Source: a bacterium
Lineage (GTDB): Bacteria; Deinococcota; Deinococci; Deinococcales; Deinococcaceae
NCBI GenBank assembly: GCA_021810505.1
Contig: JAJZIR010000005.1
Span: 1-64,000, forward strand
Direction of reading: 5' to 3'
Length of the DNA stretch: 64,000 bases
The notes under the pieces were generated by a model. It saw only the letters and a program-made list of their open reading frames with translations, had not been told where the DNA came from and made no database searches. The translations under genes and the position numbers were made by a program. Shown piece by piece: positions 27,780 through 39,220 of this stretch (the first letter of the stretch is position 1; every line of letters begins with the position of its first letter).

Positions 27780-28588
27780 TGCTGGAGTCGATCAAGAAGC
27801 TCCGGGAGATGACCGGGGCGGGCATGATGGACGTCAAGCGCGCCCTGGAGGACGCCGCGGGGAATGAGGAGCAGGCGGTAGCCCTGCTGCGGGAGCGCGG
27901 CATCGTCAAGGCCGCCAAGAAAGCCGGGCGGGAGGCCCGCGAGGGTCTGATCGCGATCGAGCTGGCGCCGGACGGCAAGGAAGCCGCCATGGTCGAGGTC
28001 GACTGCGAGACCGACTTCGTCGCCAGGAACAGTGACTTCCAGGAACTGGTGTCCTCGGCCGCACGGCTGGTCTTGGCTCGGCGGGACGCAGACCTGGACA
28101 GCCTGCAGTCCAGCGCGCTGCGCCCGGGGATCTCGGTGGAGCGCGCGCTGCAGGAGGCCATCGCCAAGATCGGCGAAAACCTGGTGTTGAGCCGGGCAGC
28201 CTACCTGCAGAGCCCCGGCGTGGTCGCGGGGTACGTGCACAGCAACGGGAAGATCGGCGTCCTGGTGGCCCTGGAAGGCGAGGGGGCCGCCGAGGTAGCC
28301 AAGGATATCGCCCTGCACGTCACCGCTGAGCGACCCCGCTACCTCAGGCGCGAGGAGGTCGACCAGGAAGTCCTCGCCAAAGAGCGGGAGATCCTGGAGA
28401 ACAAGGCGCGCAACGAGGGTCGCCCGGAGAACATGCTCGAGCGCATCGTCAGCGGCCAGTTGAGCAAATTCTACGAGGAGAACGTCCTTCTGGAACAGAA
28501 ATTCGTCAAGGACCCCTCCAAGAGCGTGGCCCAACACCTGGGCAAAGCCACCGTCGGCCAATTCGTGAGGTTCGAGATCGGCAGCTAG
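27779..28588 (+). CDS. tsf: Elongation factor Ts
   Basis: Guanine-nucleotide exchange factor for EF-Tu. 269 residues: N-terminal UBA-like IKKLREMTGAGMMDVKRALEDAAGNEEQAVALLRERG, then EVDCETDFVARNSDFQELV and the dimerisation region. Coupled to rpsB by an overlap. Confidence 0.96.
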
Positions 28589-29308
<720 letters not shown>

Positions 29309-29333
29309 GCAACCAGCTTAGCCTGGAGGTGGC

Positions 29334-29876
29334 ATGAAAGCGATGTTTCAAGAGGCAAGGCACCGCATGGACCGGGCCTTGGAGAGCCTGGAGAGCAATC
29401 TGGCCGTCCTCAGGACCGGCCGGGCCAATCCGGCGCTGCTGCGCAAAGTGGTGGTGAGCCATTACGGGACGATGCTCCCCATCGACCAGGTGGCGAGCAT
29501 CACCGCCCTCGACGCCCGGACCCTGGCGGTCACCCCCTGGGACCGCAGCGCTCTCAGCGCGATCGAGAAAGCCATCCGGGAGAGCGACCTGGGGCTGAAC
29601 CCAGCCAACAAGGGCGACGCCCTCTACATCGCCATCCCGGCCCTGACCGAGGAGCGCCGCAAGGAGCTGGTGAAGAACGCCAAGGCCTACGCCGAGGAAG
29701 CCCGGATAGCGGTGCGCAATCTCCGGCGCGAGCTGCTCTCGGAAGTCACCAAGCAGGCTGGGCTGGGCGAGGACGAGCGCAAACGAGATGAGGCTGAGGC
29801 CCAGAAAATCACCGATGAATACATCGCCAAGATCGACAGCGCGCTGGCCCACAAAGAACAGGACATCCTGAACTGA
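29334..29876 (+). CDS. frr: Ribosome recycling factor
   Basis: Splits post-termination ribosomes with EF-G. 180 residues: [29 protein letters not shown]-like [16 protein letters not shown], then the three-helix bundle with [39 protein letters not shown] before ATG 29334. In many genomes uppS follows; here cdsA follows directly. Confidence 0.96.
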   Translation: MKAMFQEARHRMDRALESLESNLAVLRTGRANPALLRKVVVSHYGTMLPIDQVASITALDARTLAVTPWDRSALSAIEKAIRESDLGLNPANKGDALYIAIPALTEERRKELVKNAKAYAEEARIAVRNLRRELLSEVTKQAGLGEDERKRDEAEAQKITDEYIAKIDSALAHKEQDILN

Positions 29877-29902
29877 ATCCGGAGGCGGGCTAAGGGTAGA
29901 AC

Positions 29903-30742
29903 GTGAGCTCCTTGCGCTCCAGAACACTTTCGGCGCTGGTCGCGCTGGCGGTGCTCTGGGTGGTGGTGTGGGCGGGGTTGCCGCTGATGATCCCGGCCGT
30001 CTTGGTGGTGAGCTACCTGGCGCTGGGGGAATACGTCGGCCTGCTGCGCCGGCACGATATCGACGTGCGGCGCAACTCCCTGCTGCTCTTCGCTGTGCTG
30101 ATCTTGGCCGCTTCCTACCCCAACCTGCCGATCGTGCCGTGGATCGGTGGCTCCTGGAGGGAAGTGGTGTTGACCGTGGCGGTAGGTTACCTGCTGATCG
30201 TCGAGGTGATCCAGCCCGGGGAGCGCCCGCTGGAGCGCATCGTCTACACCCTATTCGGCTTGCTGTACATCCCCTGGCTGCTGGGCTACTTCCTGCTGCT
30301 GCGCTATACCCCAGACGGGCAGCTGGGGCTGGGCTACTTGTTGATGCCGTTGCTGGCCTCCTTCGCCAGCGACGTCGGGGGATTCTTCTTCGGGAGCCTG
30401 CTGGGGAAGCGGCCTTTGGCCCCGGACATCTCCCCATCCAAGACGCTGGAGGGGGCCATCGGCGGCCTGGTGGGCAGCTTCTTGGTGGTGCTGCTGGGCG
30501 GGCTCTGGCTCACCCGGCTCAGCGTCACCCTAGACCCCTGGATGGAGCTGCTATTCAGCGTGCTGGTCAGCAGCTCCGCGCAGCTCGGCGACCTGACCGA
30601 GAGCCTGATCAAGCGCACCCTGGACGCCAAGGATTCCGGCAACTTCCTACCTGGCCACGGTGGGATCCTGGACCGATTGGACTCCCTGCTGTTCGCGGTA
30701 CCGGCGACCTATTTTTTCATCACCTTGGTGGTCGCCCGCTAG
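29903..30742 (+). CDS. cdsA: Phosphatidate cytidylyltransferase
   Basis: Membrane enzyme forming CDP-diacylglycerol from phosphatidic acid and CTP. 279 residues, about eight hydrophobic segments and the signature S-x-x-K-R near L-I-K-R-T-L-D-A-K-D-S-G-N-F-L-P-G-H-G-G-I-L-D-R-L-D-S; SPSKTLEGAIGGLVGS is the second conserved block. Start GTG 29903; the upstream sequence has GGAGG at 29880 only. Confidence 0.94.
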   Translation: MSSLRSRTLSALVALAVLWVVVWAGLPLMIPAVLVVSYLALGEYVGLLRRHDIDVRRNSLLLFAVLILAASYPNLPIVPWIGGSWREVVLTVAVGYLLIVEVIQPGERPLERIVYTLFGLLYIPWLLGYFLLLRYTPDGQLGLGYLLMPLLASFASDVGGFFFGSLLGKRPLAPDISPSKTLEGAIGGLVGSFLVVLLGGLWLTRLSVTLDPWMELLFSVLVSSSAQLGDLTESLIKRTLDAKDSGNFLPGHGGILDRLDSLLFAVPATYFFITLVVAR

Positions 30743-30757
30743 GGAGGAAATCGGCCG

Positions 30758-30763
30758 TAGCAT
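30758..30763 (+). promoter_or_regulatory. Leaderless -10 box of dxr
   Basis: TAGCAT, then GTCGGC (six bases) and ATG 30770. It allows dxr-rseP expression separately from the rpsB cluster. Confidence 0.6.
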
Positions 30764-30769
30764 GTCGGC

Positions 30770-31894
30770 ATGCGCGTCGTCTTGCTGGGTTCCACCGGAA
30801 GCATCGGCCGACAGGCCTGTGAGGTCGTCCGCCGGGAAGGTCACCGGATCGTCGGCTTGGCAGCCGGGAACAACCTAGAGGCCCTGGCCGAGCAGGTGGC
30901 CGAATTCTCGCCGGCGCTGGTCAGCGTGGAGGAGGCCCGTAGGGGGGAAGCCGAGCGCTTGGGCGTCAAGCTGGCCAGCCCTGGCGAGGTCGCCGAGCTG
31001 GAGTGCGACGCGGTGGTGGCGGCTATCCCAGGCCTAGCCGGCTTAGAGCCGGTCCGGCGGGCGCTGGCGGCGGGCCGGCGGGTCGCCCTGGCCAACAAGG
31101 AGAGCATGGTGGTGGCCGGGCCGCTGATCTGGGAGTTGGTCGCCCGCTGCGGCGGCTCCATCGTCCCGGTGGACAGCGAGCACAGCGGACTGTACCAGTG
31201 CCTGGTGGGAGAGCCGTTAGGCAGCGTCGCCGAGCTCATCCTGACGGCTTCTGGGGGACCTTTCCGCAGCGAGCCGGCCGATCTGCGCGCGGTCAGCAAG
31301 GAGATGGCCCTGCGGCACCCCACCTGGAGGATGGGCGCCAAGGTGACCATCGACAGCGCCACCTTGATGAACAAGGGCCTAGAGATCCTGGAAGCCGCCG
31401 AGCTGTTCGGGTTCCCCCTGGAGCAGATCCGCGTCCTGATCCAGCCCCAGAGCCTGATCCACGCACTGGTCCGCTTCGTCGATGGAAACTACAAGGCCCA
31501 GCTGGCTCAGCCCTCGATGGAGCTGCCCATCGCCTACGCTCTGGGCTGCCCGGGCATGCGCTGGCCCGGGGACGTCGCGGCCGGGCACCGCGCCGCCTTT
31601 GCCGGCGCACCGCTCCCGCTGGGCAGCTTCGAGCTGGGCGAGCCCGACCTGCTGCGCTTTCCCGCGCTCTCCCTGGCTACCGAGGCCGGCCGGCGCGGGG
31701 GTCTGGCTCGAGTGGCCCTGAACGCAGCCGACGAGGTGGCGGTGGCCGCGTTCCTGGCCGGACGGCTGGACTTCCCAGGGATCTCCAGGGTGATCGAGGA
31801 GGTGTTGGCCGGAGCACCTTCTGGGCCGCTGGATTGGTCTAGCATCGCAAGCGTGGACGCCTGGGCCCGCCGCAGGGCAGAGGAGCTTTTGTGA
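30770..31894 (+). CDS. dxr: 1-deoxy-D-xylulose-5-phosphate reductoisomerase
   Basis: Committed step of the MEP isoprenoid pathway and target of fosmidomycin. 374 residues: NADPH fold [30 protein letters not shown], substrate/metal motif [25 protein letters not shown] and [14 protein letters not shown]. Coupled to rseP by a 4-base overlap (GTGA). Confidence 0.96.
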   Translation: MRVVLLGSTGSIGRQACEVVRREGHRIVGLAAGNNLEALAEQVAEFSPALVSVEEARRGEAERLGVKLASPGEVAELECDAVVAAIPGLAGLEPVRRALAAGRRVALANKESMVVAGPLIWELVARCGGSIVPVDSEHSGLYQCLVGEPLGSVAELILTASGGPFRSEPADLRAVSKEMALRHPTWRMGAKVTIDSATLMNKGLEILEAAELFGFPLEQIRVLIQPQSLIHALVRFVDGNYKAQLAQPSMELPIAYALGCPGMRWPGDVAAGHRAAFAGAPLPLGSFELGEPDLLRFPALSLATEAGRRGGLARVALNAADEVAVAAFLAGRLDFPGISRVIEEVLAGAPSGPLDWSSIASVDAWARRRAEELL

Positions 31895-32970
31895 GCGCAG
31901 CCGCCTGGCTGGGAGCAGCCCTGCTGTGGCTGGTGATCATCGATGTCGGGGTAATCCTGCACGAGGGGGTGCACTTGCTGGTGGCCAGGGCCCAGGGCGC
32001 AGCGGTCAAAACCTTCTCGCTGGGAATGGGGCCAGTGCTGCTGCGCAGGCAGCTGGGCGGGACCGAGTGGCGGCTGAGCGCCTTCCCGGTCGGCGGCTAC
32101 GTGGAGATCGACGGCATGGCCCAGCCCCCGGGGGAGCCGCCCCGGGGCTTCAGCCGGCTCCCCCTGCTGGGCAAGCTGGCCACCCTGCTCGCGGCACCTC
32201 TGTCCAACCTGGCCCTGGGCGTCCTGCTGCTCGCAGCCGTCTTCATGGGGCAGGGAGTGGTCACCGCCACGCACGCGGACCAAGCCGAGATCTACAGAGT
32301 CCTCCCGGGCAGCGCGGCCAGCCACTCCGGGCTGGAAGCAGGAGACCGGATTTCGGCTATCGATGGCCGGCCGCTGCCCAAGTCGGGCAGCGGCTACCTG
32401 GCCCTCGGGCGGGCCATCAAGGCCGGAGGGACCATCCAGCTGACACTGCTGCCACCAGGCCGCTCCCGGCCGGAGCAGCTAGCGGTGCACTGGACCCCAC
32501 ATGGCCACGCCCTGTTCGGCGTCTCCTACGGTCCCGCCACCATCACCCGCAAGCCGGGGATCCTAAGGGCCTTGGCCCTGGCGCTCGGGCGCACCACCTC
32601 GCTGCTCCCAGCTGCTACCAGCTCTCTGCTGCACGGGGTCGCTTCGGTGATCGCCCGGCCGCTACGGCCCAGCAAGCAGGTGGTCGGGCCGATCGGATCG
32701 GTACAACTGGTCGGCCGATCGGTGCAGCAGGGCGGGCTGTGGGGGTTCTTCGAGATCGCCTACCTGATCAATCTGAGCCTGGGGCTCTTCAATCTGCTGC
32801 CGATCCCCGGTCTGGACGGAGGCAGAGCGCTGCTAGTGCTCCTTAGGGCTCTGATCGGACGGCGCTTCAAGAGCACGCTGGAAGACGCGGTCAACCTGGT
32901 CGGCTTCGCCTTCCTGATCCTGTTCATGGCCCTGGTGGTGGTGAGCGACGTCGTCCGGGTGAGCCGCTGA
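31891..32970 (+). CDS. rseP: Site-2 zinc metalloprotease RseP/RasP
   Basis: Intramembrane protease that cleaves anti-sigma factors and signal peptide remnants. 359 residues: zinc motif H-E-G-V-H in the first membrane helix ([16 protein letters not shown], with Gly-Val where most have F/L-G), one PDZ domain (about residues 130-190, [15 protein letters not shown]), [12 protein letters not shown] and the third metal ligand motif [11 protein letters not shown]. Start GTG 31891 overlaps dxr. Confidence 0.93.
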   Translation: MSAAAWLGAALLWLVIIDVGVILHEGVHLLVARAQGAAVKTFSLGMGPVLLRRQLGGTEWRLSAFPVGGYVEIDGMAQPPGEPPRGFSRLPLLGKLATLLAAPLSNLALGVLLLAAVFMGQGVVTATHADQAEIYRVLPGSAASHSGLEAGDRISAIDGRPLPKSGSGYLALGRAIKAGGTIQLTLLPPGRSRPEQLAVHWTPHGHALFGVSYGPATITRKPGILRALALALGRTTSLLPAATSSLLHGVASVIARPLRPSKQVVGPIGSVQLVGRSVQQGGLWGFFEIAYLINLSLGLFNLLPIPGLDGGRALLVLLRALIGRRFKSTLEDAVNLVGFAFLILFMALVVVSDVVRVSR

Positions 32971-32981
32971 GAGCAGCGGCT
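32962..32981 (+). terminator. Hairpin over the rseP stop codon
   Basis: AGCCGCTG / CAGCGGCT eight-base stem with AGAG loop; the left arm holds the end of the rseP frame. No T-run, so a U-poor terminator or mRNA end. Confidence 0.55.
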
Positions 32982-33006
32982 TGCCTCGCAGCGTCTTGGC
33001 TTGGTG

Positions 33007-33012
33007 TAGACT
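33007..33012 (+). promoter_or_regulatory. -10 box upstream of the glycosyltransferase gene
   Basis: TAGACT. GTG 33020, seven bases on, opens a 7-codon frame ending at TAG 33041; the gene ATG 33031 lies inside it and has GGTGAGG as SD. Confidence 0.55.
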
Positions 33013-33030
33013 GAGCCGGGTGAGGTTTAC

Positions 33031-33675
33031 ATGGCCACGGTAGGAGTGATCATTCCTGCCCACAACGAAGAGGACACCATCTCCGAGGTGGTTTATGTGG
33101 CCCGATCGGTCAGCCAAGAGATCTGGGTGATCAGCGACGGATCGGTCGACCGGACGGCTGAGGAAGCCAAGCGAGCCGGCGCGCGAGTGATCGAGCTCCC
33201 GGAGAACGTCGGGAAGGGGGCCGCCATCGAGATAGGGCTCAGGCAGCTGAACACTGAGGTGGTGCTACTCCTGGACGCCGACCTGCTGGGCCTGACCGAG
33301 GAACACCTGCGCAGCTTGATCTCCCCGGTGTCCAGCGGGGAGCTGGATATGACGATCGGCGTCTTTCGGGATGGCGGTTTCATGACCGACTTCGGAAATC
33401 GGGTGATCCGGAACCTCAGCGGGCAGCGCGCTTGTAGGCGCTCCTGGCTGCTGCAGGTACCGGGGCTCTCGGCCGAACGCTGGCCGGAGCCGGCTATCAC
33501 CGACCACCTACGCGGCTCGCTGGCCCGCTGGTCCTACGTGGAGCTTCCTAACCTCACGCAGGTGATGAAGGAGGAGAAGCGCGGCTTCTGGCGGGGAATC
33601 CAGCACCGGTCGCGGATGTACCTGGACCTGCTGGGGTACCGGCGCCGTACCCGCAGCCCCCTGTCTAAGTACTGA
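33031..33675 (+). CDS. Family 2 glycosyltransferase, GpgS-like
   Basis: 214 residues: GT-A fold with VGVIIPAHNEEDTISEVV, V-I-S-D-G-S-V-D-R-T, the NVGKGAAIEIGL motif and the D-x-D site L-L-D-A-D-L. The layout resembles glucosyl-3-phosphoglycerate synthase (compatible-solute or polysaccharide precursor), though it is shorter than mycobacterial GpgS (about 320). Sugar donor and acceptor are not certain. The tail is rich in Arg. It stands between rseP and a thiolase gene. Confidence 0.75.
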   Translation: MATVGVIIPAHNEEDTISEVVYVARSVSQEIWVISDGSVDRTAEEAKRAGARVIELPENVGKGAAIEIGLRQLNTEVVLLLDADLLGLTEEHLRSLISPVSSGELDMTIGVFRDGGFMTDFGNRVIRNLSGQRACRRSWLLQVPGLSAERWPEPAITDHLRGSLARWSYVELPNLTQVMKEEKRGFWRGIQHRSRMYLDLLGYRRRTRSPLSKY

Positions 33676-33729
33676 GTACCCTCTGGAGGCCGGGTTCCCG
33701 CTCGGCCTGAACTGCAGGGAAGGAGCAGG

Positions 33730-34908
33730 ATGAGACGAGCTGTGATCGTATCGGCCAGCCGGACACCGGTTGGTAAGTTTCAAGGCGGCCTGAGCCCCCT
33801 CAGCGCAGTGCAGTTGGGGGCGTTGACCCTAAACGAGACGCTGAGGCGCGGGGGGATCGCCCCCGGCCTGGTCGAGGAGGTGATCCTGGGGCAGGTGCTG
33901 CAAGCAGGTTGCGGGCAAAACCCAGCCCGACAGGCCGCGCTGCAGTCTGGCCTCCCCAGCAGCGTGGGCGCCTTCACCGTGAACAAAGTGTGCGGCTCTG
34001 GCCTCAAGGCAGTCCTGCTGGCGGCGCAGTCTATCCTGGCCGGCGACCAGGACGTGGTCTTGGCGGGGGGGATGGAATCGATGAGCAACGCCCCCTACTT
34101 GCTGCCCGGAGCCCGCAAGGGTTACCGCTCCGGGCACGCTCAGGTCCAAGACGCCAACCTGCGCGACGGCCTCTGGTGCGCTTTGACCGATCAGCACATG
34201 GGTATGACCGCCGAGCGGGTGGCCAAGAAGTACGGCATCTCCCGCGAGGAGCAGGACCGCTACGCGCTGGAGAGCCACCGCCGCGCTATCGCCGCCACCG
34301 ACGAAGGGCGTTTCAGCGAGGAGATCCTCTCGGTCGAGGTTCGGAGCGGTAAGTCGGTCGAATTGGTCTCCACCGACGAAGGGCCCAGGCGGGACACTAG
34401 CCTGGAGGCCTTAGCCCGGTTGAAACCGGCCTTCGACCCCAAGGGGACCGTCACCGCCGGCAACGCCCCGGGCCTGAACGACAGCGCGGCGAGCTTGCTG
34501 CTGATGTCCGAGGAGCGGGCCAAAGACTTAGGTGTCCGGCCGCTAGCCGAGATCGTCGGCTACGCCACTGCCGGCCTGGATCCCGAGTGGGTGATGATGA
34601 CACCGGTACCGGCTACCCAGAAACTGCTCAAGAGGATCGGCTGGTCCAGCTCAGACGTGGGCCTGTGGGAGATCAATGAAGCCTTCGCGGTACAGGCGCT
34701 GGCCGTGACCAGGGAGCTGGGTCTCGACCCAGGGCAGGTCAACGTCCACGGGGGAGCCGTCGCCCTGGGGCACCCCATCGGCGCCTCCGGGGCGCGCATC
34801 CTGGTGACCCTGCTGCACGCCCTGCAGCAGGGCAATCTGCGCACCGGGATCGCCACGCTGTGCATGGGCGGCGGCAACGGCTTGGCCACCGCGATCCGGC
34901 TGCTGTGA
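33730..34908 (+). CDS. Acetyl-CoA C-acetyltransferase (thiolase)
   Basis: 392 residues: reactive Cys in [16 protein letters not shown] (about residue 88), [42 protein letters not shown] with catalytic His and [14 protein letters not shown] with catalytic Cys. Makes acetoacetyl-CoA or acts in fatty-acid/butyrate metabolism. SD GGAAGGAG before ATG 33730. The stop overlaps the next gene (GTGA), whose product uses the thiolase product or substrate. Confidence 0.94.
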   Translation: MRRAVIVSASRTPVGKFQGGLSPLSAVQLGALTLNETLRRGGIAPGLVEEVILGQVLQAGCGQNPARQAALQSGLPSSVGAFTVNKVCGSGLKAVLLAAQSILAGDQDVVLAGGMESMSNAPYLLPGARKGYRSGHAQVQDANLRDGLWCALTDQHMGMTAERVAKKYGISREEQDRYALESHRRAIAATDEGRFSEEILSVEVRSGKSVELVSTDEGPRRDTSLEALARLKPAFDPKGTVTAGNAPGLNDSAASLLLMSEERAKDLGVRPLAEIVGYATAGLDPEWVMMTPVPATQKLLKRIGWSSSDVGLWEINEAFAVQALAVTRELGLDPGQVNVHGGAVALGHPIGASGARILVTLLHALQQGNLRTGIATLCMGGGNGLATAIRLL

Positions 34909-35753
34909 GCGCCGAGGCAGACCGCGTCGGCGTGATCGGAGCCGGCCAGATGGGCTCCGGCATCGCCCAGGTGGTAGCTCAGGCTGGGCTGGAAGTGTGG
35001 CTGCACGACACCCCAGAAGCCCTGAAGCGCTCTAAGGCCAGCATGGAGGACAGCTTAGGGCGCCTCTCGGCGCGGGGTCGGCTGCAGGAGGCGCCGGGCG
35101 CGGTCCTGGAAAGGGTGCATCCGGCGGCGGAGCTGGAAGACCTGGCCGGGGTGCGCACCCTGCTGGAAGCGGTCACCGAGGACTGGGGAGTCAAGTCCGG
35201 GATCTTCGCCCGGCTGCGGGAGCTGCTGAGCGAGGACGCGCTGGTCGCCACCAACACCTCATCCATCCCGATCACCCAGCTGGCCAGCAGCTACGGCCGG
35301 CCGGGGCGCTTCTTGGGGCTACACTTCATGAACCCGGTCCCGGTCATGCCCCTAGTCGAGGTGATCCGGGGCCTGGGCACTGCCGAGGAGGCTGTCGCCC
35401 AGGCGCTGGATTTGGTGGGGCGTTTGGGTAAGACGGCGGTGCAGTGCAACGATTATCCAGGATTCGTCAGCAACCGGATCCTGATGCCGATGCTCAACGA
35501 GGCCATCCAGTGCGTGATGGAAGGGGTAGCCGAGCCGGAGGCCATCGACCAGATCATGCGGCTGGGCATGAATCACCCCATGGGACCGTTGGCGCTGGCC
35601 GATTTCATCGGCCTCGACACCTGCCTGGCGATCCTAGAAGTGTTGCACAGCGGTCTCGGCGACCCCAAGTACCGTCCCAGCCCGCTGCTGCGGAAGATGG
35701 TCGCCGCCGGGTGGCTGGGCAGAAAGAGCGGCCGGGGGTTCTACCGCTACTGA
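34905..35753 (+). CDS. 3-hydroxybutyryl/3-hydroxyacyl-CoA dehydrogenase
   Basis: 282 residues from GTG 34905: NAD fold [28 protein letters not shown], catalytic His in [19 protein letters not shown], substrate segment [17 protein letters not shown] and [24 protein letters not shown]. Same length as clostridial Hbd. It forms a pair with the thiolase for acetoacetyl-CoA/3-hydroxybutyryl-CoA interconversion. An extension to 34860 would overlap the thiolase and is not used. Confidence 0.94.
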   Translation: MSAEADRVGVIGAGQMGSGIAQVVAQAGLEVWLHDTPEALKRSKASMEDSLGRLSARGRLQEAPGAVLERVHPAAELEDLAGVRTLLEAVTEDWGVKSGIFARLRELLSEDALVATNTSSIPITQLASSYGRPGRFLGLHFMNPVPVMPLVEVIRGLGTAEEAVAQALDLVGRLGKTAVQCNDYPGFVSNRILMPMLNEAIQCVMEGVAEPEAIDQIMRLGMNHPMGPLALADFIGLDTCLAILEVLHSGLGDPKYRPSPLLRKMVAAGWLGRKSGRGFYRY

Positions 35754-35754
35754 T

Positions 35755-38646
35755 TCAGCGCCCGAAATACTCCGGAAGGTCCTCCTTGCCGATCAGCACC
35801 TCTCTGGGCTTGCTGCCCTGATGCTTGGAGACGATCCCCATCGCCTCTAGGAGGTCCATGAGCTTGCCAGCCCGAGCGTGCCCGACCGATAGCCGCCGCT
35901 GCAGCCGGGAGACGCTCCCTTGGCCCTCCTCGATGCAGATCTCAGCGGCCTGGCGCAGGTAGGGATCGGAGAAGTCCTGGGCAGTGGGGCTGGCTGGTCC
36001 CTGGCTCTGGCCGCCGTCCTCGAAATCGTCGGCGTAGCTCTCGGCGAAGTCGTCCTCGAAGATCTGCCTGCGCAAGAAATCGGTGATGCGTACCGTCTCG
36101 TTCTCGCTGATATAGGGAGCCTGCAAGCGCACCGGCTTGACCAGACCGGGCTGGTAGAAGAGCAGGTCGCCCATCCCGGTCAGGCGCTCCGCTCCGGTGC
36201 TGTCCAGGATAGTCCTAGAGTCGTGGGAGCTGGAAACCGCGAAGGCTAACCTGGCCGGGACGTTGACCTTGATCAGGCTGGTCAGGATGTCGACGCTGGG
36301 CCGCTGGGTGGCCAAGATCAGGTGCATACCGGTGGCCCGGGCCATCTGGGCCAGGCGCATGATGGCCGATTCCACCTCCTTGGGGCTGGTGATCATCAAG
36401 TCGGCCAGCTCGTCGATGATGATGATCAGGTAGGGCAGCGGGCTGCCCCCCTGCGCTTCGACCTTCTGGTTGTACTGATCCAGGTTCTTGGCCCCCAGCT
36501 GGCTCATCATCTTGTAGCGGCGCTCCATGTGACCGACTGCCCCCAACAGGACGCTGGCTGCCTCGGAGGGGTTGGTGACCACCGGGCGGACCAGGTGGGG
36601 GATGCCGTCGTAAGGGGTCAGCTCGACCATCTTGGGGTCGACCATGATGAAGCGCAGCTGCTGGGGCAGCAAGGTGTAGATCAAGCTCATGATCAGGGTA
36701 TTGACCGAAACCGACTTCCCGGAGCCGGTGGAGCCGGCGATCAGCAGGTGGGGCATCCTGGCCAGGTCGGCGATCAACATGTCCCCGTCGATGCTCTTGC
36801 CCAGAATCAGCGGCAGGCGAGCCCGGCTGTGCAGGAAGGCGGCGTGGGCGGCAGCGGCGTGGAAAGTCACCGGCTCCCGCTCGGCATTGGGAACCTCCAA
36901 GCCGATCACGCTCTTGCCTGGGACTGGAGCTTCGATCCGCACGCTCCCCACTGCCAGGGCCCTAGCGATGTCGTTGGCCAAGCTGGCGATGCGGCTGATC
37001 TTCTCGCCGGGAGCCGGTTCTAGCTCGTAGCGGGTCACCGTGGGTCCCCTGGCCAGGTCAACCACCCGGCCCTGAAGGCTGAATTCGGCCAGGGTGGCAT
37101 TGATGAGCTCCGCCCGGCTCCTGGCCTGGATCTCCAGAGCCCGGGTATCGAGGGCAGCTGCGGGAATAGGGTCCAGCAGGTCGAATCCGGGCTTGGCGAC
37201 CGGGATGGCGCCAAGGCTCTCCTGGACGGCGTGGACAGGTGCTTCGGGTGGTCCGAGCGGTGCCTCCAAGGCGGAGAAGTCCAGCTCGAAGACCACCCCT
37301 CCCCCTCCTCTCGTGGGCTGAGTCCCGGAAGGGGGGAGGGCTTCCGATCCAGGCGGCGAAGCCGGTGGGAGATCAATGGGGGCTTGTGGAGGGGGCGCGA
37401 ACTCGGCCAGGGCCGCCGCACACTCCGCGTCGAGCCGGGCCCAGTCGGCTGCCACCGGAAGGCCACGAATCCAGTCCACCCAAGCCGCGTAGGCAGCTGC
37501 CCCGGAGGCCCAGCCGTCCTGGACGGTCACCCAGCTCTTCCAGGAGGACAGGCGCTGGACATGGTCTCGCTGCGCCCGCAGCAGTTCCCCTACCGAGGCC
37601 CGCTCGGTCGCGCGCACCTGCTCCTCGGCGAGGCGGATCAGCTGCCGGGCTTCGGCCTGCAGCGAAGCCGCGTCCCCACGCAAGCGCTCCTGCCAGGCCT
37701 GCAGCAGCGGAGCGCTCCGCTGTAGCTGGGCGGGAACGCTGCAAGGAGGCAGCGCTGCCAGGCGTTGGACCCGGGCGGCCTGGTCTGCGGGCGCTTCCGA
37801 GGCGATGGCCAGGGCCAATACCCGCCTCTGGCGATCGGCCAAGGCGGCCAGGGCCTGCTGCCAGGCAGCCAGCTGGTCCCGGCTGGCGGCCCTGGCCGCC
37901 GGGTCCTGGGCCGCCAGCTCGGCGCTGAGCGAACGGGCGCGCTCCAGCTGCCCGCCCAAGTCCCCCCCGGACAGCTGGGCCAGGTCGGTCAGGTCAGCAG
38001 CGTAGCGTTCCACCTCGGCGCGCAGGGCAGACCGGTCTCGAGCCTCAGCCGCCAGGCGGCGGGCCTTGGAGAGCTGCGCGGCCAGCCAGCGAACCGAGCG
38101 ACCGCCGGAGCGCGCCGCGCCGCGCAGCAGGCTGAAAGCCGGACGGCGCAAGATCCATTCCAGCGCCAGGCTGGCGACCAGCAAGAGGACCAGGAAGCTC
38201 AGCGGCTCGCTGAACTGCGCCGCCCTCTGGGCCAAACCCTGCAGCCAGCGCCCACCCAGTTCGGCGTGGACCATGTCGCTGGCCGCCAGGGCAGCACCGA
38301 TCCCTGCCAGACCTCCCCATACCAGGCGGTGAACCCCTTGGAGGAGGCGGGGGAAGAACAAGGCCGCCCCGTAGAGCAGAAAGGGGAACGGCGAGAACCA
38401 ACTCCCCCAGCCGAGGCCGGTGCGCAGCGATGACCTGAGCAAGCCCTCCAGGCCCCCGAGCGAACCGGAGGGCAAGTAAAGGCTGAAGGCTAGGAGGATC
38501 CCCAGAGCGGCCAAGATCAGCCCTGCCGCCTCGGCGTCAAAACGCGCCGACGACGGGGAGGCGGGGGGCTGAGGTCGCTTTCCCCGAGCAGCCATGGGGA
38601 CTTTTCTCTTCGACCTTCCCCGAACAGCCTGCTTCGGTCTGGTCAC
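35755..38646 (-). CDS. ftsK: DNA translocase FtsK/SpoIIIE
   Basis: Septal motor that pumps chromosomal DNA during division. 963 residues: N-terminal membrane part (four hydrophobic stretches within residues 30-180), a long Ala/Arg/Gln-rich helical linker (about 190-430) and a Pro-rich stretch, then the RecA-like motor with Walker [20 protein letters not shown] and Walker [14 protein letters not shown], and the winged-helix gamma domain at the end ([30 protein letters not shown]). GTG 38646 is leaderless (TACCCT box). Confidence 0.95.
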   Translation of the reverse strand: MTRPKQAVRGRSKRKVPMAARGKRPQPPASPSSARFDAEAAGLILAALGILLAFSLYLPSGSLGGLEGLLRSSLRTGLGWGSWFSPFPFLLYGAALFFPRLLQGVHRLVWGGLAGIGAALAASDMVHAELGGRWLQGLAQRAAQFSEPLSFLVLLLVASLALEWILRRPAFSLLRGAARSGGRSVRWLAAQLSKARRLAAEARDRSALRAEVERYAADLTDLAQLSGGDLGGQLERARSLSAELAAQDPAARAASRDQLAAWQQALAALADRQRRVLALAIASEAPADQAARVQRLAALPPCSVPAQLQRSAPLLQAWQERLRGDAASLQAEARQLIRLAEEQVRATERASVGELLRAQRDHVQRLSSWKSWVTVQDGWASGAAAYAAWVDWIRGLPVAADWARLDAECAAALAEFAPPPQAPIDLPPASPPGSEALPPSGTQPTRGGGGVVFELDFSALEAPLGPPEAPVHAVQESLGAIPVAKPGFDLLDPIPAAALDTRALEIQARSRAELINATLAEFSLQGRVVDLARGPTVTRYELEPAPGEKISRIASLANDIARALAVGSVRIEAPVPGKSVIGLEVPNAEREPVTFHAAAAHAAFLHSRARLPLILGKSIDGDMLIADLARMPHLLIAGSTGSGKSVSVNTLIMSLIYTLLPQQLRFIMVDPKMVELTPYDGIPHLVRPVVTNPSEAASVLLGAVGHMERRYKMMSQLGAKNLDQYNQKVEAQGGSPLPYLIIIIDELADLMITSPKEVESAIMRLAQMARATGMHLILATQRPSVDILTSLIKVNVPARLAFAVSSSHDSRTILDSTGAERLTGMGDLLFYQPGLVKPVRLQAPYISENETVRITDFLRRQIFEDDFAESYADDFEDGGQSQGPASPTAQDFSDPYLRQAAEICIEEGQGSVSRLQRRLSVGHARAGKLMDLLEAMGIVSKHQGSKPREVLIGKEDLPEYFGR

Positions 38647-38652
38647 GCCCGT

Positions 38653-38662
38653 AGGGTATCAT
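38653..38662. promoter_or_regulatory. Overlapping divergent -10 boxes of ftsK and the JAMM gene
   Basis: TACCCT on the minus strand (38653-38658), six bases before GTG 38646 of ftsK; TATCAT on the plus strand (38657-38662) for the JAMM gene. The two boxes share two base pairs, so polymerase cannot occupy both at once. Confidence 0.55.
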
Positions 38663-38703
38663 GCCCAAGGAGGGGTTTGTGCGCGCCGGCGCCCCTGGAG
38701 AGC

Positions 38704-39141
38704 ATGCCCCTATACCTTCCTAGATCCATCCAAGAGCAGCTCTGGGAGCGAGCCCTAAGGACCCCCGCAGAGGAGGTGGTCGGGGCTATCTTCCGCACCG
38801 GAACCGCGCTGCGGGTTGAGCCGCTGCGCAACCGAGCCAGGGACCGGGCAGACAGCTTCTTGGTCGACCCGGAGGAATGGATTCGCGTCTTCCTAGGCGG
38901 CCGCGCCCTGGGGTCCAGCCTCTGGGCGATCTACCACAGCCACCCACAGGGACCTGCCGCCCTCAGCGCCAGGGACCGAGAGGATGCCTACCCGGTCATC
39001 CAGCTGGTCCTAGACTTGCGCGAACTCAGGCTACACGCCTTCTCGCCCCCCCTCTGGACCGAGCTCGCCCTGCGGCCCGCTGTCCACCCCCGAGAGGGAT
39101 CAGGCAGGGCCAGCGGCACCCCCCCGCGCCCACCCCTCTAG
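38704..39141 (+). CDS. JAMM/MPN+ zinc metallopeptidase
   Basis: About 145 residues with the JAMM pattern: catalytic Glu in AEEVVGAIFR and metal ligands H-x-H-x(n)-S-x-x-D in YHSHPQGPAALSARDRED. Bacterial members cleave ubiquitin-like tails or cysteine/sulfur-carrier fusions. No ThiS/MoaD-like or E1-like partner is adjacent. Start ATG 38704 (SD GGAG); TTG 38677 would add nine residues. Confidence 0.85.
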   Translation: MPLYLPRSIQEQLWERALRTPAEEVVGAIFRTGTALRVEPLRNRARDRADSFLVDPEEWIRVFLGGRALGSSLWAIYHSHPQGPAALSARDREDAYPVIQLVLDLRELRLHAFSPPLWTELALRPAVHPREGSGRASGTPPRPPL

Positions 39142-39190
39142 GGGCACCGCTAACGAGAATAGGGAATCAATAACTCTCATCTATATCAGC

Positions 39191-39196
39191 TAAGCT
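39191..39196 (+). promoter_or_regulatory. Leaderless -10 box driving a 5-codon leader ORF
   Basis: TAAGCT, then six bases and GTG 39203, the start of V-S-E-P-A. Confidence 0.55.
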
Positions 39197-39202
39197 ACCG
39201 GG

Positions 39203-39220
39203 GTGAGCGAGCCCGCATGA
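39203..39220 (+). CDS. Candidate leaderless 5-codon leader peptide (VSEPA)
   Basis: GTG AGC GAG CCC GCA TGA. Its stop overlaps ATG 39217 of the next gene (ATGA). Six bases separate GTG 39203 from a TAAGCT box. Inferred role: bring ribosomes to the downstream start by termination-reinitiation. There is no good SD before ATG 39217. Confidence 0.4.
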   Translation: MSEPA

